Source: Litchfieldella xinjiangensis (GTDB taxonomy: Bacteria > Pseudomonadota > Gammaproteobacteria > Pseudomonadales > Halomonadaceae). From it: DNA of 64,000 nucleotides. Below, piece after piece: positions 30,272 to 39,126 of this stretch. The first letter of the stretch is position 1. Every line of letters starts with the position of its first letter. The translations under genes were made by a program, and so were the position numbers. The notes under the pieces were generated by a model that had not been told where the DNA came from, did no database searches, and worked only from the letters and a program-made list of their open reading frames with translations. The DNA lies in assembly GCF_000759345.1 (NCBI RefSeq), contig NZ_JPZL01000002.1, positions 310,001-374,000 on the forward strand, given 5' to 3'.

Positions 30272-32949
30272 TGACGGCTGACAGCATCATCGATAAGTTT
30301 CGTGCCGCCATGCGTCAGCAAGGTATTAATGTATGCGAGCAGATCATCGCCGACGGAAAAATCCACCGTTACCACGTGGAAGGCGACAGGAAAGGGTCGC
30401 GCAATGCCTGGGCGATTTTGTATATCGATGACAAGCCGGCCGGCAGCTTTGGCTGTGCCAAGCGCCACGGCATCGACGCGAAGTTTTCCTGGTCGGCCAA
30501 GCGCCCGGCCAAGCCGCTGTCCCGCGAGGAGCGCCAGGCGTGGCACGAGAAGATGCAGCAGCAGCAGGCCGAAAAGGCCGCGCTCGAGGCGGCACGACAC
30601 GCCGCCGCGGCAGCACGCGCCCGGGATATCTGGGACAACGCCCACCCGGTGGACGCGCACCCCTATCTGGCGAAGAAGGGCATCGGCGCGCATGGTGCCC
30701 GCCTGGGTGTCTGGGAACTCATCAACGAAAATAGCGGCGTCGTCAGCCAGGTGACCGACAACGCTCTGCTGATCCCCATCAGCAAGCTGGGCGTGGGCGT
30801 GGTGTCGCTGCAGGCCATCTTCCCGGATGCCAACAACTTCCTAGAGCGCGACCGCGACTATCTCAAGGGCGGCGAAAAGAAGGGCTGCTATTTCGGTATC
30901 GGCACGCCCAGGCTGCACGATGAACGAAAGGTATTCATCGTCTGCGAAGGCTTCGCCACCGGCGCGGCTATCCATGAGGCGACCGGGCATTGCGTGATCG
31001 TGGCGTTCGACACCAGCAACCTGGCCACCATCGCCACGGCCATGCGCCAGCGCCAGCCCGAGGCCATCATCGTGCTGGCGGCCGACAACGACCAGTGGAC
31101 CACCCGTCCGGTCGCCAACCCGGGCGTGCACTACGCGCGCGCCGCGGCGACCATCGTCAAGGGCCGTCTGGCGATCCCGCCGTTCGACGCCAGTGAAGGT
31201 GAAGCCCAGTCCGATGGCCAAGTGAAGGGGCCGACCGACTTCGACGATCTGCGCCGGCTGCGTGGTGACGACGCGGTCAAAGCCGTGCTGGAGGCCTGTC
31301 TTAATGATTCACAGGGCCCCGACACGCCGCCTGCATCGCCGGCGGTATCCATGGGGGCCCAGATGGCGGAGCAGGGTACAGCGGGACAGGTTGGGGACGG
31401 TAGCCTGCTCAACCAAGGTACGTTGCGACTGCCCACCGATATAGGGGTGATTCCCCTGGGGACCACCGGTTATTACTACGGTTTCTGGCGTCGTAGTACT
31501 GGGCGTGTTGAGTTGATTCGCCAGCAGGATATCCTGCATGAGGCTCAACTGCTGCGACTGGCCGACCGCACTCTCTGGGAGCAGTGGTGCCTAAATGGGC
31601 CGGGAAAACTTGATCGCAGCTATATCGGCAACCACCTGGCGCAGGTCTGCCAGCATCTGGGAGAAATTAGTATTTCCCGGGTTCCCTCAGACCTGGCGAA
31701 CGCCGAGGAAGCTAGACTTGCGCTGTCGATAGCCTGGCTAACTACGTCCCCCTCGGCAGGGCACTTGGTGGAGGTATTGCGCCTTCATCCTGATTGGCGC
31801 GACGTTGGAGTGTGGCGGAACCTGCTATCGACCGAGATTCACTGTGATCATGCCCCGCCGTGGGGTGGTGAGGCCGGTGTCTGGGGCGATGATCACGACA
31901 GGCAGCTTAGCGCCTGGGTTGCACAGCAGTTGGGTATTTCGGTCAGCGCCCGCCTTGCGGGGGAAGCGATCGAAGGGGTGGCTAATCAGGCTCCACGCCA
32001 CCCGGTGCGTGACTATCTGGAAAGCCTGACGTGGGATGGGACGCCGCGCCTGGATACTTGGCTGACCGACTGTGCTGGGGTGGAGGCCACCCCGTATAGC
32101 CAGGCCGTCGGCGCCAGGACACTGATTGCAGCCGTAGCGCGGGCCATAAAGCCCGGCTGCAAGGTCGATACCATGCTGGTCTTAGAAGGCCCCCAAGGGC
32201 TCAAAAAGTCCTCGCTGATTGCCGCTCTGGTGCCCGATGAACGCTGGTTAGCCGAAGACCTGGGCGCCGACATTGGCGACAAGGATGCGCTGCAGGCCCT
32301 GCGTGGTAAGTGGATCATTGAACTGGCGGAAATGGCCAACATGGCGCGCTCCCAGGTGCGCAAAGTCAAGCAGTTCCTTTCCAGTCGTGTGGACCGTTAT
32401 CGGCCATCCTATGGGCGTTGCACCAAAGACTTCCCACGCCAGGCGATCTTCATCGGTACCATCAACCCGGAAGGGGGTGGCGGCTACCTGAGCGACCCCA
32501 CCGGCGGGCGTCGTTTCTGGCCAGTGGTGTGTGTGCGTGTCGATATAGAGCGGATGCAGACCGAGCGAGAACAACTGTGGGCCGAGGCCGTGGCGCGATA
32601 TCGGCAAGGGGAGCCTTGGTGGCTGGACAGTGCCACCGAAGCTGTAGCCCGTGAGGAGCAGGCGGCCCGTCAAATCGAAAATCCCTGGGAGGAGCGGGTT
32701 TGCCAGTTTATCGATGAGCTGCCTCCGACCAGAGCGGGGGGCTGCTGGGGAGGGCGCCGCGCAGTCTCGCTGACAGAGACTACGACAGCGGAGGTATTCC
32801 AGGCCTTCGAGGGGCGTCTGGCCGGTGATCGAGATATGCGTGACTTGAAACGTATCAAAGCTGCTTTTGTTGGCCTCGGCTGGGCGCAAGGGAAGCAGAC
32901 GCTAGCAAGCGGCCGCCGAGTCAAATGCTGGCGAGCCCCGTCACCCTAA
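30268..32949 (+). CDS. Toprim-domain and VapE/VirE-type primase-ATPase of the island
   Basis: The 893-residue protein is probably the island's replication protein, comparable to the P4 alpha protein in role. Residues 1-80 resemble the N-terminal region of primase-like proteins. A coiled segment rich in A, E, K and R covers 85-120. A Toprim_3 domain lies at about 220-300 (VFIVCEGFATGAAI with Glu227; VLAADND with Asp273/Asp275). From about 575 there is a virulence-associated E domain: RDYLESLTWDGTPRLDTWL, the Walker A loop GPQGLKKSS (about 640) and ELAEMANMARSQVRKVKQFL. No Zn-finger primase motif is evident. Confidence 0.9.
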   Translation: MMTADSIIDKFRAAMRQQGINVCEQIIADGKIHRYHVEGDRKGSRNAWAILYIDDKPAGSFGCAKRHGIDAKFSWSAKRPAKPLSREERQAWHEKMQQQQAEKAALEAARHAAAAARARDIWDNAHPVDAHPYLAKKGIGAHGARLGVWELINENSGVVSQVTDNALLIPISKLGVGVVSLQAIFPDANNFLERDRDYLKGGEKKGCYFGIGTPRLHDERKVFIVCEGFATGAAIHEATGHCVIVAFDTSNLATIATAMRQRQPEAIIVLAADNDQWTTRPVANPGVHYARAAATIVKGRLAIPPFDASEGEAQSDGQVKGPTDFDDLRRLRGDDAVKAVLEACLNDSQGPDTPPASPAVSMGAQMAEQGTAGQVGDGSLLNQGTLRLPTDIGVIPLGTTGYYYGFWRRSTGRVELIRQQDILHEAQLLRLADRTLWEQWCLNGPGKLDRSYIGNHLAQVCQHLGEISISRVPSDLANAEEARLALSIAWLTTSPSAGHLVEVLRLHPDWRDVGVWRNLLSTEIHCDHAPPWGGEAGVWGDDHDRQLSAWVAQQLGISVSARLAGEAIEGVANQAPRHPVRDYLESLTWDGTPRLDTWLTDCAGVEATPYSQAVGARTLIAAVARAIKPGCKVDTMLVLEGPQGLKKSSLIAALVPDERWLAEDLGADIGDKDALQALRGKWIIELAEMANMARSQVRKVKQFLSSRVDRYRPSYGRCTKDFPRQAIFIGTINPEGGGGYLSDPTGGRRFWPVVCVRVDIERMQTEREQLWAEAVARYRQGEPWWLDSATEAVAREEQAARQIENPWEERVCQFIDELPPTRAGGCWGGRRAVSLTETTTAEVFQAFEGRLAGDRDMRDLKRIKAAFVGLGWAQGKQTLASGRRVKCWRAPSP

Positions 32950-32968
32950 CGCCACATGATCGTCACAC

Positions 32969-32994
32969 AGCCCGGCTTCGTGCCGGGCTTTTTG
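32969..32994 (+). terminator. Rho-independent terminator after the primase gene
   Basis: An 8-bp stem AGCCCGGC/GCCGGGCT (32969-32976 with 32982-32989) with loop TTCGT is followed by TTTTTG. It lies 19 bases after the primase stop. Confidence 0.85.
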
Positions 32995-32999
32995 CTTTC

Positions 33000-33362
33000 C
33001 AGGGCCCGAGGCGTTCTACGTAGGACAGAAGCGTTCCGCCGCTAGCCTGCACCACCACTGGCTTGGCCCGGGTGGAACGGGTGGAACCCCTGATCTAAAA
33101 ACTTTTTCTCTATAGGAAGCAGGTTATAGGGAAAGGGATATAGAAGGACGGTCTCATGCATATAGTAGGGTGAGAAGTGTAGCGATCAGGCGTTCCATGC
33201 GGGACAGGCTTGCCAGCCCGCAGGAGACGTAGCTTCCAGTAGGAACGGGTGTGTCCCGGGTGGAACGCCTTCAGTGCATCAAGCGACTGACCCTAGCTTT
33301 CCCATCACAAAAAAGGGGCCATTTTGTTCGGCGCAGTCTATTGTCAGATCTCCACAGTTCCC
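33000..33362. other. Noncoding region with iteron-like GGTGGAAC repeats; candidate replication origin
   Basis: No gene is supported in this 360-base stretch. It holds CCCGGGTGGAAC at 33067-33078 and again at 33255-33266, a tandem GGGTGGAAC at 33079-33087, and inverted or partial copies (GCGTTCC near 33031, GCGTTCCA at 33190-33197, AGGAACGG at 33241-33248). Between them is an A/T-rich segment (about 33090-33150) with CTATAGG and GTTATAGGG motifs. Repeats beside an AT-rich stretch next to a primase gene fit a P4-type ori, but this is inference. Confidence 0.5.
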
Positions 33363-33369
33363 TAGTGTG

Positions 33370-35121
33370 TCACTCGCTCTCTAACCCTTGATCCTCAACC
33401 AGCCCCCGAAAGTAGGCTGTGTGCATTTCGACGTCTTCTGCCATCTCTCGGATCTGTTTCTCGAACCACTCGGCGGATATCGCCTGCTCGGGTTTGAAGA
33501 TGCATTGGAAGTGCAGGTTGGCGGCTTCAGCGCACGCCTCCAATACACCCATAACAACCACGTTCAGCGGCGGCACGTCCTCCCACTCGGTAAATTGATC
33601 TTGGTGGTAGTAGACCTGGCGCAGATAGGCAGGCATTTGCTCTAGGTGCCAGGCGGGTAGTATGGCGTAGCATTGATGTTCCCCTGCGAAGATCGCCGTG
33701 GCCCAGCGCACCTCCACCCGCTGTCGATAGTGCGCTTCAGCTTCGCTGATCTCGCCGCGCCACCAGGCGCACCACGCCGCCCAGGTCGCCGCCTGCATTT
33801 CACTCAGCACCCGCTCCACCACGCCCGGGGCGTTTAGCCAAGTCTGTCCCTGGGCTTCGGCCTGGCCCTGGGCGTTCACGGCAGCGAGGGTATGCCAGGG
33901 TGGGGTAGTGGAGCTGAGGTAGGGAGTGGACTGGTAAGTAGCGCACCGGGGCGAGCCGGCCTCGCTACTGGAGTAAGTTTCTTCTCGTGATGCCTTGGCC
34001 TCTCTTATTTCCCTTGTCTCTCGCATCTCGTCTTGATCCACCCGACAGTCACCACGGAGCGCACAGGCCTCGGGTACTGGGCAGAAAGGGCACAGTGGCA
34101 GTGTCTGAATATCGAGACTGGCGGGCACATCGAGCAGCACGTCAAGCGCATGCGCAATGATGGGTGCCTCTGGATTGTCCTGGCTCCGCCATGCTGCCAG
34201 AAAGGGTCTCTTCGCCCCACTGTAACGCGCTAGCACGCGACGACAGCCTGGGCTATGCCCAGGGCCTAACGCCGCCGACAGGCCTTCCAGTAGCGAGGGA
34301 AGGCTCGCTAGCTCAGTGTCGGGCTCGGGGTCAAAGCTCCGGTAAACTTCACTCGGCGAGAATGCCTGGCCGTCGTGGATGATAGTTAATATTGCGACAC
34401 GCTCGCGCTGGTCTAACGGTAGGTGCTCAGGCAAGCCCGTGGACATGTTTGTCGGGCTGGCGTGATGCTCGGAGCTATCTTCTGTATCATCTGCCAGTTG
34501 CTGAATAGCATCTAGAAGCGGCTTATCGTTCGGATGGTGCAGGACCTCAGCCAGATGCTTTCTGGGCACCAGGCTCACCGCCTGGCTCTCCCAGCCCATG
34601 GCAGCCGGGGTGCCGCCGATCCGCCGGGCCGTGAAATAGCGTGTCGTGCTGGTCGAGCGCGGCACGTCGGAAAGCCAGCCGGTCAAAGTGATTGCCAAGC
34701 CAGCCTCCTCGAACGTCTCCTTGATAGCGGTCTGTTCAAGGCTTAGCCCAGGCTCCTGCTTGCCTTTGGGAAAGGTCGCCTTGTAGCCGCCAAAGGCGTT
34801 GCTTGGGTGGATAACCCATACCCGGCCGTCGGGCTCCAGCACCACTGCCCCTGCCGCCGGCGACTTGCCTGAGGCGAGCTTAAGCTGAGGTGCTTGGATC
34901 GGTGTGTCGGATGCGGTTTTCCACAGCGCTTCAAGGGCATTCTCAGCTTCTCGCCAATGCTCAAGCGCCAGCCCGTTCAGTTCATCTGGTAGTGGCCCGT
35001 CCGGCACCACTCTGGCGATAGTCGTGGGGTCATCCCAGCATGACAACGACGTCGCTGTAGAAGGGGTTTTCAGGACGACCGGTTTTCCGGCATCGTTGTG
35101 TCGCGGATGGATCTTAGACAT
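33370..35121 (-). CDS. Nudix-fold protein with long cysteine-containing C-terminal extension
   Basis: This is a 583-residue protein. Residues 85-210 form a Nudix domain: AAGAVVLEPDGRVWVI, the Nudix box at about 118-142 (FPKGKQEPGLSLEQ and IKETFEEAGL), and MGWESQAVSLVPRKHL. In the box the first conserved Glu is Leu and the REUXEEXGU Arg is Lys, but the metal-binding EE pair is kept. Residues 340-360 contain CX2CX5CX5C (Cys344, 347, 353, 359), a possible zinc or Fe-S site. The rest, to residue 583, is tryptophan-rich with an ISEAEAHYRQ helix and is unrecognised. It is opposite in strand to, and just upstream of, the hsd operon, so a defence role is possible but unproven. Confidence 0.8.
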   Translation of the reverse strand: MSKIHPRHNDAGKPVVLKTPSTATSLSCWDDPTTIARVVPDGPLPDELNGLALEHWREAENALEALWKTASDTPIQAPQLKLASGKSPAAGAVVLEPDGRVWVIHPSNAFGGYKATFPKGKQEPGLSLEQTAIKETFEEAGLAITLTGWLSDVPRSTSTTRYFTARRIGGTPAAMGWESQAVSLVPRKHLAEVLHHPNDKPLLDAIQQLADDTEDSSEHHASPTNMSTGLPEHLPLDQRERVAILTIIHDGQAFSPSEVYRSFDPEPDTELASLPSLLEGLSAALGPGHSPGCRRVLARYSGAKRPFLAAWRSQDNPEAPIIAHALDVLLDVPASLDIQTLPLCPFCPVPEACALRGDCRVDQDEMRETREIREAKASREETYSSSEAGSPRCATYQSTPYLSSTTPPWHTLAAVNAQGQAEAQGQTWLNAPGVVERVLSEMQAATWAAWCAWWRGEISEAEAHYRQRVEVRWATAIFAGEHQCYAILPAWHLEQMPAYLRQVYYHQDQFTEWEDVPPLNVVVMGVLEACAEAANLHFQCIFKPEQAISAEWFEKQIREMAEDVEMHTAYFRGLVEDQGLESE

Positions 35122-35579
35122 GGCACGGCCTCAGCAGGGTAACCAGCCATGCTAGCCGGGGTCGGGCAATATCTCCATTGGGTCAATGGCTTGACTAGGC
35201 CAAGGTCAAACTGGTGCCCTCAACTTTGCTCGGCGCAATAGCCCAAAATTTGCCTTTTCCCCAGCCTGGCCGGGCAACTCCATGCCTACTCCATGTGGCT
35301 TGCCCGGCGATGCATAGAGGCGTAGGCATCGGCTTCTGTATCGAGCCGGCCCCCTCACTACGCTTTGTTGGGTATGATACTCCTCGTCGACGGAATCATA
35401 ACCAAGAACGCAGGGGCGTATCAGTGAACACTGAAAGGCACCCTCTGCCACCTTGCTAAGGCTGCAGCCAACCAGGCGAGAAGGCGTCAGAAGCTCCTGC
35501 CCCTGCTTCTAGACGACCCAGCCGCTGTGGCTTAGCGCTCACATACCAAATTCAGCATGACGCCAAGGATGTTTTTCGA
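35122..35579. other. Intergenic region between the Nudix gene and hsdM; inverted repeats, no gene
   Basis: I find no convincing gene in these 458 bases; short frames here lack start signals and family resemblance. The region must hold divergent promoters for the Nudix gene and the hsd operon. It contains a nested inverted-repeat block: GCCGGGCAA (35269-35277) with TTGCCCGGC (35300-35308), and ATGCCTAC (35282-35289) with GTAGGCAT (35322-35329). ACTCCATG occurs twice. Confidence 0.5.
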
Positions 35580-37757
35580 ATGAACTTGCAGGTGCATGAC
35601 CAACTAAAAGGCCACATTTGGGAAATCGCTAACCGGCTTCGAGGTCCCTATCGACCTCCGCAGTATCGCCTGGTCATGCTGCCCATTGTGGTGCTACGTC
35701 GCCTGGATTGTGTGCTGGAGCCCACCAAAGACAAGGTGCTCAAGCAATACGAAAAGCTGACTGCCCAGGGTATGCCGGAAAGCGCGATGGAGAAGTTGCT
35801 TGGCAGGGCAGCGGACCCAAGTCGCAAGAACCCACTCTACAACACCAGTCCATTCACCTTTCAGCGACTGCTAGGTGATCCGGAGAATATCGCATCCAAC
35901 TTGGTAGCCTATATCAACGGTTTTTCGCCTACCGCTCGCGCCATCTTCGAGCGTTTTAAATTTAATGACCAAATAGAAACCCTGGAAGCTAGCAACCGCC
36001 TTTTCACAATCGTCAAAGCTATGGCGGCAGTTGATCTACATCCAGAACGTATCAGCAACCTGCAGATGGGATATTTATTCGAATATCTCATAATGCGCTT
36101 TAACGAGCAGAATAACCAAGAGGCCGGAGATCACTTCACTCCTCGTGAGGTCGTCCGTCTGATGGCCAACCTCGTCTACACTGGCGAGCAGGATGTATAT
36201 ACACCGGGCATCTTCCGCACGATTTATGACCCGGCCTGCGGCACCGGCGGTATGTTGTCGGAATCCGAGAAATTCATCCTCGACCAGAACGACCAGGCCA
36301 ACCTTGCCCTGTTCGGGCAGGAGTATAATGACGAATCCTGGGCCATATGCTGTTCGGACATGCTGATCAAGGATGAGGACACAAGCAGCATCGTTCTCGG
36401 CGACACTTTGGGCGATGGCAAGACCCGTGATGGTTTCGAGGGCAAGAAATTCCATTACATGCTGGCCAACCCTCCCTTTGGCGTAGAGTGGAAAGATCAA
36501 AAGAATGTCGTCGAGAAGGAGCATAAGGAGATGGGCTTTGCCGGGCGATTTGGCGCCGGGCTGCCCGCCATTGACGACGGCTCGCTGCTGTTCCTTCAGC
36601 ATATGATCTCCAAGATGCATCCTTATAAAGATGGGGATGAAAACGCTGCCGGCTCAAAGATAGCTATCGTGTTTAACGGCTCACCATTGTTTTCTGGCCA
36701 CACAGGCAAGGGAAGCTCAAGTATTCGCCGATGGATCATCGAAAATGATTGGCTCGACACCATCGTAGCGCTACCCAACCAGCTATTCTACAACACCGAT
36801 ATTTTCACCTATGTCTGGCTGGTAACCAACCGCAAGGCTCCCGAGCGGCGCGGCAAAATACAACTCATCGACGGCACACTCTTTTTCCAGCGTATGAAGA
36901 GGAGCCTAAATAAAAAGCGCAACGAAATTACGGAAGACCAGATCCGCGAACTCACTCGCCTTTACGGTAATTATCAAGATGGCGAGACGGCCGAGGTGGA
37001 AATTAACGGCATCTCCGAGACCCGCGTAGTCTCAAAGATTTTCGAGAATCGTGAGTTCGGTTTTCTCAAGGTAACGGTGGAACGGCCCCTGCGCATGAGC
37101 TTCGAGGCTACTCCGGAGCGCATTGCCCGGCTGGATGAGCAGACCGTCTTTGCCAATCTGGCTACTTCCAAAAAGCGCAAGAATGAAGCCGCCGCTGAGC
37201 GGGAAATCGAAGAAGGCCGTCAACTGCAGTCATCTATTCGCACCGTTCTGGCGACACTGACCGATAACGGCCAGTACAACGATCGCGCTATCTTCGACGC
37301 CGATCTGAGCACTGCTGCTAAGAAGGCGGGGATGAAACTTCCGGCGCCCATCAAAAAGGCTATTTTCAGCGCGCTTGGCGAGCGTGACCCTGACGCAGAA
37401 ATTTGTCGTGACAGCAAAGGCAGACCAGAGCCGGACAGCGAATTGCGCGACACGGAAAACATTCCGTTGCCGGCGGGCACCCGGCTGCCCTTGCCCATGC
37501 AAATGGGGCCAGACAAGCCCAATGACGAACTGATAGAAACCTTTAGAGGCGATATCGATACTTACATGACTAGCGAAGTGCTGCCGCATGTGCGCGACGC
37601 CTGGGTGGACTACAGCAAAACCAAGGTAGGCTATGAAATCCCCATTAACCGGCATTTCTTTGTCTACAAGCCACCGCGTCCGCTAGATAAGATCGAGGCA
37701 GAGATTAACGAGCTGGAAGGTGAGATCGCTGGACTTTTGAAGGGGTTGTTGTCATGA
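35580..37757 (+). CDS. hsdM: Type I restriction-modification system methyltransferase subunit HsdM
   Basis: HsdM provides adenine-N6 methylation in the type I complex. The 725-residue protein has an N-terminal helical HsdM_N domain (IWEIANRLRGPYRPPQYRLV), then the N6_Mtase domain. This has the start EAGDHFTPREVVRLMANLV, SAM motif I DPACGTGG (about residues 216-223) and catalytic motif IV NPPF (about 297-300). The C-terminal 300 residues are long and helical (DEQTVFANLATSKKRKNEAA; NELEGEIAGLLKG). Length is greater than the classical 500-residue EcoKI HsdM but fits the larger HsdM subclass. AAGGA lies 10 bases before the ATG. Confidence 0.95.
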   Translation: MNLQVHDQLKGHIWEIANRLRGPYRPPQYRLVMLPIVVLRRLDCVLEPTKDKVLKQYEKLTAQGMPESAMEKLLGRAADPSRKNPLYNTSPFTFQRLLGDPENIASNLVAYINGFSPTARAIFERFKFNDQIETLEASNRLFTIVKAMAAVDLHPERISNLQMGYLFEYLIMRFNEQNNQEAGDHFTPREVVRLMANLVYTGEQDVYTPGIFRTIYDPACGTGGMLSESEKFILDQNDQANLALFGQEYNDESWAICCSDMLIKDEDTSSIVLGDTLGDGKTRDGFEGKKFHYMLANPPFGVEWKDQKNVVEKEHKEMGFAGRFGAGLPAIDDGSLLFLQHMISKMHPYKDGDENAAGSKIAIVFNGSPLFSGHTGKGSSSIRRWIIENDWLDTIVALPNQLFYNTDIFTYVWLVTNRKAPERRGKIQLIDGTLFFQRMKRSLNKKRNEITEDQIRELTRLYGNYQDGETAEVEINGISETRVVSKIFENREFGFLKVTVERPLRMSFEATPERIARLDEQTVFANLATSKKRKNEAAAEREIEEGRQLQSSIRTVLATLTDNGQYNDRAIFDADLSTAAKKAGMKLPAPIKKAIFSALGERDPDAEICRDSKGRPEPDSELRDTENIPLPAGTRLPLPMQMGPDKPNDELIETFRGDIDTYMTSEVLPHVRDAWVDYSKTKVGYEIPINRHFFVYKPPRPLDKIEAEINELEGEIAGLLKGLLS

Positions 37758-37861
37758 GCAATGATGAAAAATTACAGCTGGGCGAGCAGGTAGCCGTAAG
37801 AAGTAAAAATAAAAGGGTTAAAAGCAAGCGCGGCGCGAAAAAGAGCGAAGGCGATTTATGA
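37754..37861 (+). CDS. 35-codon basic micro-ORF coupled to both hsdM and hsdS
   Basis: The frame starts with an ATGA overlap of the hsdM stop (37754-37757) and ends with an ATGA overlap of the hsdS start (37858-37861). The predicted peptide has an acidic/polar first third (MSNDEKLQLGEQ) and a strongly basic rest with 13 Lys/Arg (VRSKNKRVKSKRGAKKSEGDL is the tail, shown as VRSKNKRVKSK and RGAKKSEGDL). No homolog is recalled. It may be a translational coupler, a DNA- or RNA-binding peptide, or a small partner of the RM complex. Confidence 0.6.
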   Translation: MSNDEKLQLGEQVAVRSKNKRVKSKRGAKKSEGDL

Positions 37862-39126
37862 GTTTCTTTTCCTATAGTGACGAATTGCCAGCGTGGATCG
37901 GCACCCCGCCAGAAAGCTGGGGAAAGAATTGGCTTAAGTGGAGCGTTTCACTATCTACCGAGCGGCCAAATGAACAAGAGCAGAGCGATCTGCCCTACCT
38001 TTCCAATGAGGATATCGAATCTTGGACAGGAAAATTGTTAAGAGATGAGCTTGAGTCTTCGGAGTCTGATAGCCGCAAGTTCAAGGCCGGCGACGTGTTA
38101 TTCAACAAATTGCGTCCCTATCTTGCTAAGGCCTTTCATGCTGATTTTAGCGGTGTCAGCTCAGGCGAACTACTGTGCTTGCGTTCGTCCAGCCGGGTAG
38201 TCCCTCGCTATCTTTTCTATTTAGTTACTTCGAAAGGCTTCATCGATGCGGTTGACGCTGAAACGTTTGGCTCAAAAATGCCTCGCGCCGATTGGGAGAT
38301 CGTTGGTCATCAGCCATTGCCTTTACCACCCTTAGATACCCAACATCGCATCGCGCAGTTTCTAGATGAAAAAATAGACCGCATCGACGGTCTGATTGAG
38401 AAAAAACGCGCCTTGCTGAATCGCTTGGCCGAAAAGCGTCAGGCTCTTATCACTCGAGCAGTCACAAAGGGCCTGAATCCCGACGCCCCCATGAGACCTT
38501 CTGAAATTGACTGGCTGGGGGATATTCCGGCGCATTGGGAGATCAAGCAGATAAAGCATAGCTGTCGGATACTTAGGGGTAAGTTCTCGCATAGACCGAG
38601 AAATGCGCCTCATCTTTATAATGGCGAATATCCATTTATTCAAACAGGAGACGTTGCTCGAGCTGATAAATACGTAGAAAGCTACGCTCAAACACTCAGT
38701 GAAGAGGGCTATGCTGTTTCAAAAGAGTTTCCCGAAGATACTCTTTGCATGGCTATTGCTGCAAATGTTGGAGATGTGGCCATTCTTCGCTTTAAAGCTT
38801 GCTTTCCGGATTCTGTTGTTGGCTTTGTGCCTGGCCCCTCGACAGAATTAGATTACCTCTACTTTCTTTTTGCTGCATGCGTAAAGCAGTTTGAGAAAGT
38901 CTCTGTGACTAATACTCAGGCCAATCTAAATATAGACCGGATTGGTGGATTAATGATACCGATTCCACCCCCTAATGAGCAGGCGGAAATATCTTCGCTC
39001 CTTAATGGCGAGGACGAAGAAATTCGTCAAATTTCTGCCGAAATCAACCGATCGATTAACCTACTCGTAGAATATCGCGCTACGCTCATCGCCGCTGCCA
39101 CCACTGGCCAACTGGAGGTCGACTGA
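37858..39126 (+). CDS. hsdS: Type I restriction-modification specificity subunit HsdS
   Basis: HsdS directs the complex to a bipartite recognition sequence. The 422-residue protein has two target recognition domains (about residues 10-160 and 215-365). They are separated by the conserved helical spacer with PLPPLDTQHRIAQFLDEKI and IEKKRALLNRLAEKRQALI, and there is a matching C-terminal spacer (IPIPPPNEQAEISSLL). The second TRD (about 38560-39000) is markedly AT-rich compared with the backbone, consistent with domain exchange. TGATG overlap links it to hsdR. Confidence 0.94.
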   Translation: MSFFSYSDELPAWIGTPPESWGKNWLKWSVSLSTERPNEQEQSDLPYLSNEDIESWTGKLLRDELESSESDSRKFKAGDVLFNKLRPYLAKAFHADFSGVSSGELLCLRSSSRVVPRYLFYLVTSKGFIDAVDAETFGSKMPRADWEIVGHQPLPLPPLDTQHRIAQFLDEKIDRIDGLIEKKRALLNRLAEKRQALITRAVTKGLNPDAPMRPSEIDWLGDIPAHWEIKQIKHSCRILRGKFSHRPRNAPHLYNGEYPFIQTGDVARADKYVESYAQTLSEEGYAVSKEFPEDTLCMAIAANVGDVAILRFKACFPDSVVGFVPGPSTELDYLYFLFAACVKQFEKVSVTNTQANLNIDRIGGLMIPIPPPNEQAEISSLLNGEDEEIRQISAEINRSINLLVEYRATLIAAATTGQLEVD

